Positions 9,942 through 20,000 of a stretch of DNA of 26,606 nt are shown here, one piece after another. A model generated the notes under the pieces. That model made no database searches. It saw nothing but the letters and a program-made list of their open reading frames with translations, and had not been told where the DNA came from. Made by a program: the position numbers and the translations under genes. This DNA is from Gyrodactylus bullatarudis. Lineage: Eukaryota > Platyhelminthes > Monogenea > Gyrodactylidea > Gyrodactylidae. Where the stretch lies: positions 1 to 26,606 of the forward strand of contig SSNU01000338.1 in NCBI GenBank assembly GCA_012064415.1, read 5' to 3'. Numbering within the stretch: position 1 is the first letter of the stretch; each line of letters begins with the position of its first letter.

Positions 9942-10296
9942 ATGAATTTTCTTGGAGAATTTTGGTGTATTTGTATATTTTACGCTCTAATTTCTTCGGA
10001 CTGGGGTGGCCATCGAGTTTCGGCTTCGACTGTACTAGCTTTGGAATTGAAAGATTTGGCATTATTTCTAAGATTGATTCCAATATATATTTGGAATTGT
10101 GTTGCTGAATCAAATGAAACCCTACATGAGGACCAAGCGACAGAAAAGGTAATGGAATGGAATAATGCCGAATCTTTCAATTCCAAAGTTAATTTATCTA
10201 ATAATCCCAAAATTTTTCTAATTCCTGTTCTGTCATTTCCCCTTTCTGTTTCTACAGATAGATAAATACAAGCCAGAAGACAACATAGTCAGGTAG
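9942..10296 (+). CDS. Candidate small two-exon gene, unknown function
   Basis: Exon A (9942-10148) starts MNFLGEFWCICIFYALISS, a hydrophobic signal-like start. It continues with a second hydrophobic stretch (VLALELKDLALFLRLIPIYI) and an acidic end (ESNETLHEDQATEK). It ends AAG followed by GTAATG. Exon B (10258-10296) follows a strong pyrimidine tract ending 'tttctgtttctacag' and adds IDKYKPEDNIVR and a stop. The 109-base intron is removed in phase 0, giving 81 residues. The good acceptor and phase agreement are the reasons for calling it. Against it: the frame is also open across the donor, an overlapping antisense frame exists, and part of exon A belongs to an inverted repeat. I do not recognise the protein. 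Confidence 0.3.
10038..10190. repeat. Short inverted repeat
   Basis: The segment 'agctttggaattgaaagat' with following 'ttggcattatt' (10038-10067) is repeated in reverse complement at about 10161-10190 ('aataatgccgaatctttc' then 'aattccaaagtt'), separated by about 95 bases. Both orientations can read L-E-L-K-D-x-A-L-F. It may be a small hairpin element or a relic of a larger foldback. Confidence 0.6.
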
Positions 10297-12884
10297 CAAG
10301 CGAACAAAGTTATAGTCAATCTACATTAGTATAGTATGCCGAATAGCTCCCTGAAGAACTACTTGGTTCAAAAATACGATTCTTAATGTTCTATTTCCAT
10401 AATTTTGACTTTAATTAGTTCATGTTATTTAAGTCCATGTGCATGAATATTTCAATTTTGATAGATTAAAAACGTTTATAATTTGAAAAAGTTCAACAAT
10501 TTTGTTTATCTCATTCTAGAAGCAAAAAAGGTATTTTGAGGCGAAATTTGGTGAGATGAGGTTAAAATATGAAGATTAAATTTATCATACCGGTGGGAGA
10601 TTTTAGTAAATTTGAAAAATTTCGTAAATTACAAAATTTTATTTTTAACCAAAAATGATTCAATCAAATATTCATGTTTTAAATACGCGAGAAATGTAGT
10701 ATAAATCTTGTCCATGTTGAAAAATTGACATTTCCAAATATTTTTTAAATTAAAGAAGTTTTTATGTTGATTTGGCAAATTAGTCGGAGGTCGATATTGG
10801 AAAACTTTCTACTAGGAAATGGATGAATGTATCGAAATATATTTCAAGACTAGACATCTCTTTCTTTATCTATAGAAAGACAAATCTTTCCAAGTAAAGT
10901 AAAGGGACTCTACAATTGAAATACATTTTCCTCTATCCATTCTCAATTTCTGAATAGAATTTCCTTTCTCTTTTGAAATTAATTGGAACTGAAATTTGTA
11001 AAATTCTATTTTATATTCGCATTCTTACGTTCTTTTCCAACATTTCCCAGCTGAGTAAAACTTAATTTTTGCTATTTATCATTCATTCTTACCCCTGTAA
11101 AATACATAAAAGAAATTTAAATCAATTATTTCTTTTTCCTTCTTCTTAACTCTCGAGTAAAAGAGAATGGAAAATATCTAAGCAAAAGACTTTTTTATCG
11201 TTTGAAATATCTTTTGTTCTAGAATTCCTTTTATTTTTTGTCTGTTTTGAGCAAAAAAAAATAACTTGAATATTTTTCACCATCTATTCAATAGATTTTT
11301 TCGAGGAAATCAGTCTAACCCAAAAAAGGGGGTGGATCGGACGTTTCTTTGAGTAAAAAAGTTTTTTTGTAAATTAATATAAAACACTCTGAGATATTTT
11401 GAAAATTTATTTCCTTGAAATAAATAAAGAATGTCTTGAAGAACTCGAAACTTCAACAGAATAATATTTCTCAACAATAATGACCAGGTCTAACCCTTAA
11501 AGACCCAAAGAAAGTTTTTTCAAGGTACATCGATGTGAGTGGGTTTTCAAAAAACGTTCTATATATAGGAATTGAAAAAAAAATTTCATTACTTCTCAAT
11601 AAATTGTAGCTTGAAGAGTCATAGTTCATTGGAAAGAGTACTAGTTCTTCTTTCAAAAAAAATTTATTTCAAGTTTATGACTTGAGAAGGTTTCCTGGCC
11701 CATTTATTATCCACTGAGGCTTGAAGGGTGAGAATTTTACAGTCAGAATTTTATTTAAAAAATAAAATATAAGATTAGATAAATCATAATACCTCAATCT
11801 CATAGAAATAATTGAAAAAGTATAGGTTTCATTGTAGGTTCCTATTAGGAATAGTCCACATTATACAACGAATACTATGTATATTGTACATTGATAATAG
11901 ATCGAATATACAAACTATGCTTGGTGTATATTTCCAGGGAATTTTCAGTTAAACTAATTAAAATTTAATTCATTCATTATTTCAACTAGAAGCTCACGGT
12001 TTATCAAGATTAACTAGGTAGTTTTGATATTCCCTAATTCATTACTTTAACTGTAACATATATAATACGAATAAATAATTATATTTCTGTTCTTCGAGAT
12101 TATTTGCTCGTTCAAAATTTTCAATTTTGTGTTCCCAGAAACCTTCCAAGACTAAGAAGAGAATACTTTACAAACTTGATACTACATTTTTTGATGTGCC
12201 ATGAACCACGAAAAATTTTTGAATTGAGATCAAAGTCTTGGACAGCTTCCTTAAAATTTAAAATAAACTCTTCTGACCAAAACATTCTGACTTTATTATC
12301 TAAGAAATGCAATCATAATTCTAATGATCCGTTTTAACAAATCTCCTGGAAATTATATGGATATAATGTTTATACTGAGTAAATTTTCCCCTTCAACATA
12401 CATGAATAATTGATAAAAATCTGTACTAAATTGGCTCCGGGAATATTTCTAGGGAATTCATTGATACACGATAGTCTGTAAAAGTTAAAAATAAAATCTC
12501 ACCTCAGAACATGTGAACTAGACGTTTTCCTATTCTAGTCTGAAATAGAATTCGAATGATTAGTCTTATTATTACGATTTTATTTTCAAGGTTTTCTATA
12601 AATAATTGAATTTAAATTGTATTTCAGTAATTTTAAAATTTACAAGTGCTCAAGAGCTGTTCATTAGTTTAATCGAACGAAGAAAATAAATCTCTGAACA
12701 TTGAAGAAACTCAAGATTAGAATTAACTCCTCAGGTAATAATGCAAATATTTTTCTTGAGTTGGTAAAGGTCGATAAATGATCAAAAGAAAAGAAATTCA
12801 AAATTGATTTCGGAAAATGTGCTAATTTACCGCTTTTAAGCTGAAATTATTTTTCAGTTTCAAAATCTCAATTTTTCATCTAGG
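10297..12884. other. Long non-coding stretch, no gene recognised
   Basis: AT-rich with no exon-like sequence of known type. Short frames (for example 11656-11471 minus and 12104-12337 plus) show no motif. No long inverted repeat was seen by eye. Confidence 0.4.
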
Positions 12885-12892
12885 TCTCAAAA

Positions 12893-13440
12893 AAAATTTA
12901 GAAAAAATCAATTTATAAGGAAAATATGGCAAATTTGAAATCTTGAAGAAGCGCCAAATCAAAAGTTGATTTTCAGGATCACAAAAAGACAAAAAAACCG
13001 AAGATCATCATTGAAATTTTGATAAATTCGTCATTTTTCAGGGATATTGAAATATCAAATTTCATCGACTTTCAAGTAGGAAAAATCAAAATTTAATTTT
13101 CACACGATTATGAGGTGATTCTCAAAACCAGATTCAGCATATTTGATTACTTTGACTAATTGTGATCCTAAAAATCAACTTTTGATCACTTTCTCACATC
13201 GAAATCAGCAAAAATTTTCAACTCAAAGTTCAAAAAAATGGGAATTTTGCGCTTCTTCAAGATTTCAAATTTGCCATATTTTCCTTATAAATTGATTTTT
13301 TCTAAATTTTTTTTCTCCGTATAGTGAAAGATACCCTCATGATCTAGATTCCAATAACTCTTGATCAAATTCGATTATTTGGTGAAAAAATGAGTATTTT
13401 GTAAAAATCATAAATTCCTATCTTCATATTAACTAGGTAC
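12893..13440. repeat. Foldback element with truncated left arm
   Basis: The left arm (12893-12982) and right arm (13161-13312) share 'aaaaaatcaatttataagg', 'aatatggcaaatttgaaa' and 'atcttgaagaagcgc' as reverse complements. The left arm lacks about 60 bases present in the right ('gaattttgcg' to 'gatcacttt'). The outer right arm runs on to 'cctatcttcatattaactag' near 13437, with no matching outer left arm. The right arm is clearly homologous to 15544-15820. Confidence 0.7.
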
Positions 13441-13544
13441 TTTTATTATAATAATTCCTCATGATAGTAATTTCAATTCAAAAATAGGAAAATTTAGCTT
13501 TAATTACATGTCATGATTAATGATCACCCATGACAACAAAAGAG

Positions 13545-13550
13545 TATAAA
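13545..13550 (+). promoter_or_regulatory. Candidate TATA box of the DEG/ENaC gene
   Basis: TATAAA within 'agagtataaactat' lies 44 bases before the ATG at 13594 and about 105 bases after the end of a foldback element. A start around 13575 would leave a 5' UTR of only about 20 bases. The spacing is plausible; there is no direct evidence of use. Confidence 0.35.
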
Positions 13551-13593
13551 CTATATCAGCTGAGAGAGATATCAAAAGAAATTAAAACGAACT

Positions 13594-14010
13594 ATGGACT
13601 TGAATGCAATTATTTCTGAGAGAATTGAAGGTCTACAAAATAATTTTGATGAGGAAATCTATGAAGACAATACGATATTTGAAGAGTTTTGCGAAGAGAC
13701 CGCTCTTCATGGATTCTCAAAGTTGGTCCATACCAACACTAAAATGAGAATATTCTGGATGTTTGTTATGGGCCTGGCGACGATAGGCATGCTTTACCAA
13801 GGAATAAACTTGATTCCAAGATACTTGCAGTATGAGGTTATTGCAAGTCGAACATTGGATGAAAACGGTCTGACAATACCAGATATTGGAATATGTCCTG
13901 GTCAGAGGTATTTTTTCTATAGTGGTGAGAATAATCTTGATTCTTTTCCGATGCGCCTAATGAATAACTCCTATGTTAATATCGACGATCAAAATCTTAC
14001 ATTTATTGAC
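13594..14010 (+). CDS. DEG/ENaC exon 1 (N-terminus, TM1, start of ectodomain)
   Basis: 139 codons from ATG to LTFID, ending GAC followed by GTAAGT, a consensus donor, in phase 0. The frame stays open past the donor to 14190 but loses family similarity there. Contains the His-Gly motif, TM1 and the conserved IC segment. Confidence 0.8.
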
Positions 14011-17000
14011 GTAAGTCAGTTGAATTATATTCATTTTTCTAACATTTGCTCCAAAACTTTACTTTTTGCAATTTTTATATTGGGAAATAAACAAGAATCA
14101 GGTAGTCTTAAGACTATCAAGAGTAACAAGATTAACGGTAACATATATACAAAATTACCTGAATCTCTAATATATAATTCTATAGATTAGTCCAGAATGC
14201 CCGGAAAAAAATTTGAATAGTGAACTATTTTGTATTTATCTACATAAAATCAGCCCAGAATAGGAAATGCGACACCTAAATAACTGGTACTGAAGAGCAA
14301 GTGTTCGTTCTGTTTTATTAAAAATTAACAAGAAAAACAATCTCATTGGTTACTTTATAATTTATTCTATATAGATAATAAATTTATGGCAAATTTTTCT
14401 TTATTGTCTTAAGGATTGTCTTGATTAATTCAACACATGTGTATTCTGTAATGATACAGGTAACTTTAGGATAAGCATTTTGAAAGGAATTTTTTGTAGA
14501 GTTATCCTTTGTTAAGTTAAGTGGATTAAAATTAGATTTACATAAGGCTTTGGATTTTTTATCAAGAAAGTAGATTAAGATGGGCACACGGATTATCTGA
14601 ATTTACGCATATTAAACTGTTGATTTAAAATTCAATGAATCTAAATGTAGTAAATTTAAAATTATCACCAACTAACCATTGGGGAAAAATTTTTAAATTA
14701 TTGGATCAAGTTTTTTTTTGTAATATAAAAGATGGTGGAGCATGGTATATCTTCAAATATACAGCCAATTACACAAGTGATAGGCATTTATTTCATGAGC
14801 GAGTGTCTTTTATACCTCTCTGCAACTAACGGAGACACAGTATCTTTACTATAGAAAGTGATACGAGAATAATTATAATTTTCATTGCATTAAAAAATAC
14901 ATTCGATCTAATGATATAAAAATATTAAAGCTAATTAATATGAAGATGGAAATTTATGCTTTTTACAAAATTCTTAATTTTTTCATCAGGAAATCGAATT
15001 TAATCAAGATTTTTTGGAATCTAGATCGTAGGTTCCACTCTCAGGATCTGAAGAAAAAAATTTGAAAAAAATCAAATTTTAGAAAAGTTATGGCATATTT
15101 CAAATCTAGCGATGGCGCCGAATTCCCATTTTTATGAACTTTGAATTGATAATTTGTTTATTTTAAAGTGAGAGAGTGATCAAAAGTTGATTCTTAGGAT
15201 CACAATTATAAATAAATAAATTTATCGTCATATTGTATCAAAAAAGAAAAAAATATATATATGTATCAAAAGTTTTTCAGGTAGTTATATAAATCTTTTT
15301 TAGTAAATGCAATATTTTTGCGAGAGATTTCGTTAAATAAAGATGGAAGTCTATCAAAAAAATAAAGGGACTTTAAGGCATTGTTTAATCTTTTTGATTC
15401 AGATTTTGAGAATCCACCCATCTTCTTCGTGTGAAAATCGAATTTTGTTTTTTTGAACTTTTTTACTACTTTTGATGATTCAAGATGCCTGGAGATTGAC
15501 GATTCCATTGAAATTTTCATGGTCATAATCGGTTTCTTTGACTGATCGTGATCCTAAGAATCAACTTTTGATCACTCTCTCACTTTAAAATAAACAAATT
15601 ATCAATTCAAAGTTCAAAAAAATGGGAATTCGGCGCCATCGCTAGATTTGAAATATGCCATAACTTTTCTAAAATTTGATTTTTTTCAAATTTTTTTCTT
15701 CAGATCCTGAGAGTGGAACCTACGATCTAGATTCCAAAAAATCTTGATTAAATTCGATTTCCTGATGAAAAAATTAAGAATTTTGTAAAAAGCATAAATT
15801 TCCATCTTCATATTAATTAGTTGTATATTACCACCAAACAAACAGGATCTCTTCTCACATTTGTAAGAAATTTCAAGTAAAAAGCTTTTAATTGTCTCAT
15901 GAAAATCACTGGAAATTCGAATTTTTCAAGCAGCCAGATTGGTCAAAAAGTGAAAAATTAAATTAAAGCCGATCTCTTTTCAACCAATCAGGATGCTGGA
16001 AATATTCAAAATTTTCAGTGACTTTAACAAGATCTCATCCATCCGTGCTCAGAAATTTCCTATCTTACGAGGTTTGAGTATCCTTTGGGTAAATGTAAAA
16101 AGCAAAATTAAAAAAAAAACATCACATAAATTGAATTTAAAAAGTGGGAAAAGTTTATGAAATGTATACCATTAGAAATAGTTGAAATTTCACTCATGTT
16201 AAAAATGTATTCAAAATTGAGAGTAATGTTGTTTTCTGAGTTATTACTAATAACTTATTGGCTTTATTCATTGGTGCTTTTTAGTGAATTCTAATCAACT
16301 CTTATTGCTTTATTGAATGAAAAAATCAATTTATGCATGGTTGAAAAGATCCTGATTCAACATTCCCTATTGAGACTCGATTATGATGGAGTAATTAACT
16401 GACGGAAATGGATCGAGTTGTAATTTATACATCATACCCGGGATAAAGTTCAAAGAGATACGGCGAAATATAAAGATTATTACTATAAGCCTGGTTTGTC
16501 TAACCTTAACATCATGAGTTCAGAAAAGACGAAACGCCGATTCTAAAATTTAATTTCAAATTAAAATTATTAGTATTAATCATATTTTTCAAGATTTGGA
16601 ACAATTTGGACTCAAATTTAATGCAAATCATCAACTCTTACCAATATTCGGCTGATGTCAAGGAGATTCTATTGAAGAATCGAAATAAATTCTTTCGTCT
16701 GAGTCTGAATGAGTTAGCTTACAAGTATGGATTTTATCGTAATCCCCTATCAATAATCTCACAATATTCCATTTCAAATTTGAAACGACTGATTGTTGAA
16801 TACCAGCCAAATGGAACTGTTAACCTTGGCAAGGAAATTAAGAGCATCCTTTTGCCAGATAGTGGAAATTGTGTGGTTCTCAAAATAAACGATACGTAAG
16901 TTGTAAATAAAAACATTTTACAGTCCGATGATTTTGAGAGATTAAAGCTGAAACTGAGATTATAATCTTTATTTAATTATTCTTTGGTAAATTCCTGAAA

Positions 17001-20000
17001 ATGCCTACCAAAATATCTGAAGTTAGCAAGCTTTAAAAATCCAACATTTTGATCAAGAAGACGGATACTTTCTAAAACCCTGATTCCGAAACCCACTTTT
17101 ACTATATGAAAAAAATGAAGGTTGTGCAATAGAGCTGTAACGAAATTTTACATTTTATTGAATCAAAGTTTTCCGTGAAATTTCCACATATAATTTTGAT
17201 TGAGATCTAAAATAATTGAAAATTCGTTTGCAATCCCATGCATAGTCGTGCATAGTCCATTTTCCCTAAATTCTCTTGTAGGCATAGTGGTATAACAAAA
17301 TTTAACAGAAATGATCTTAAAATGACTCTAAAACATTTCTATTTTCATTGAAAAACACTTGAAGTTTTATCAGCGAAAAAGATATTCGAAATTTTAGTAA
17401 AAACATTGTAAATTCATTGTAAATCTAGCGGCATTTTTAAAAAAGTCTGACCTTTAAACTTGGATATTATCACTGACAAGCATTTTGATACTTGATCTTA
17501 TATAAAATAATATTTAGAATTCATAGTACAGGTATTTGAGTAGGTTTTTAAAAAAGGCTGAAAATTCTTTTTCATCTCTATTGTCCAAGATGATATCGAG
17601 ATAAAGCTTTAAATTGAAATTCATAAGTTTAACATTGAAAAATATTTCTCTAGACTTAGATTTGGCGATTCAATCGATATTCTCTTGATGATGCCGTACA
17701 TAGGACCTGATGATAATGACGAAATGACCACTCTAACTCCAGATGAATCAGATTCCTATATACCCGGTAGTTATATAAAGTTTTTCCAAAAAAATATCTG
17801 GCCGAATGAATTAAGAGCTAATCCTTCGTTTGTGATTAACCGAGGTTCATATGCCGTTGTTACGCTGAAAAAATTTTTAATTTCTCGGTAAGAAATTCAA
17901 TTCTGATGACTTTTTGGTAGGAGTGGAACACTCCTTGGGATAACTCACAACTACAGTATAGATGAATTTGAGAATTTTAGATTTTTCAAGAAACCCATTT
18001 TTCTTCAAGGTCCCGTAATAATTGGTTTTCATTATCTTGATGCAATCTTTTTTGCCCAAATCATTAAAAGTGCCTTTTGATTTGCAGTTCAAAAAATGAT
18101 TTAAAAAATTTAATTTATTTCAAAATCATAATTTCATCAGTAATAGTTCTTCTGTCTTTTTACATCCTCAAAAGTTGTTAAAACTAAAATTCGTCATCAA
18201 CCATTCAATAGGAAATCTATTAATTTAATTTTACGAAATTAGTGGACAATTTTTCGATATTATAAGATTCGTTGACAAAATTAGTGGACAAGTTCCCAAA
18301 ATTAGAATAATTCAAGGTGTAATCAAATGAGTTAATCAAAATTAGTGTACATTTTCTCGAATTTAGTGGAATGCTTAAACAAAATTACTGGAGAGTTTTA
18401 CAATATTAGGAGAATGAGATAATTGCAGGTTAGGATCTATTCGAATATAGTGGACAGTTTATCGAAATTAGTGGATTAGTTTGATTTCATAAAATAATGT
18501 TGAAATTTCCATAGCTAGAATGGAAAAAAAAGATTTTACTCCGTATCATGAAAGTAAATTGAAATATTTGAGAAAAGCCTTGAGGAAAGAACCATTAAAG
18601 GCTGCATAAAATTAATTTTCGGTGTTATAAATCATCTATTTATTACAAAAATAGCTTGTAAAAAATGGTTTCCACTAATAACTTTAAGCTTGTTTACTAA
18701 TTTCGAAAAACTGTCCACTAAAGACGAAATAATTTCTCTTCATTTCGATAAACTGTCCACTATATTCGAATAGATCCTAACCTGCAATTATCTCATTTTG
18801 ATAAACTCATTTGATAATTACACCTTGAATTATTCTAATTTTGGGAACTTTTCCACTAATTTTGTCAACGAATCTTATAATATCGAAAAATTGTCCACTA
18901 ATTTCGTAAAATAACTGTAAAATTCGCAATGATCTTAGCTTTATTATTTGTCAAAAACACGTGCTATAATAATTTAAAGAAAGTTGATTTATATTTAAAA
19001 CGTTTTTTAAACTAAGATGACTTTTATAGAGAAATCATGCCTGTAGAATTCAAATATGTAATCCCCTAAATTCAATATGCTGAAGCTTTAAAGCCAACTT
19101 TCTGATAACTACTGAACTAAAAATAAAATAACTATTGATTCCAAATAAATGTATTCACAGAATATATGATAGAGAAAAGATATCATTTATTTCTTTTTTG
19201 CTCAGACAAAACATACCATCAATAAGACCTTGTTCACCAAATGAGGAACTGCCAACTTTACAAGTTCGAGAATTAACTTGGCTGTCTCAGTTTAATGTTG
19301 CCTATGTTATCAAGAGTTATAATTATTCTTTGGAGACCTGTGAAAAGTTGCAAAGTCAGATAGCGCTAAATGGAAAATGTAAATGTATCTCGCGTCTCCT
19401 TCCGACACCTGTTGATATCCCGATAGGGACTCCATACTGCAACACAATACCGAATGCTCTTCATATTGGACGGGGCAATTTTAAAACTACTGAGCCTGAC
19501 AATTCATTCAATCTGCTTACAGCTGATGGGAAGACTAAAAATTTGAAAAAGTATTCTCTTGAATAAGCTTGAAATACTAGGACTGGGTCCTTAATTTCGA
19601 AAATCAAAATATCTAATTCCCTTCCTGACTAAACGAAAAGCATAGATCGAGCATTTTTAAATCTTTTAAGACTACCATGCTAGAAGAAAATTTCTTTTTT
19701 TGAATTCCGAGATGAAATGAGCTGATGAGTTCCATTTTTAAAATTTCTGAAAAAAATATTGAATGTGGCCATTTTTCGAATTTCGAAAATGCCTTAATTT
19801 CAACGTTGGAGCTCAAAATTTTTTATCGATTTCAAAGATTCAAAGCAATTCGACACTGATATTTCGGATCTTCGATAGACAGAAAAATTAGAATTCGGCT
19901 GAAGAAGTTAACAGATTATCATTATTGTTCGAAATTGCCAGATTCAATGTTTCTCAGAAATTTCTTCAATCTTAACATCTCATTTCATCGTGGAATTAGA

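Larger units (their letters stand above)
14011..16593 (+). other. Intron 1 of the DEG/ENaC gene
   Basis: 2583 bases, GTAAGT to 'tatttttcaag'. It holds the foldback at 14931-15820 and the hairpin at 15902-16025, which together make up about 40 percent of it. Short frames at 14587-14384 (minus) and 14635-14829 (plus) have no splice support. Confidence 0.65.

Noticed and set aside
9769..10113. 114-codon minus-strand open frame
   Set aside because: It is one of the longer frames outside the PLE and the channel gene, but has no recognisable motif, signal peptide or splice sites, and overlaps a better splice-supported plus-strand candidate. Not excluded as a decayed ORF.
14635..14829. 64-codon frame within intron 1 (ends FHERVSFIPLCN)
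   Set aside because: No acceptor/donor pair fits the phases of exons 1 and 2, which already join in phase 0; no family similarity.
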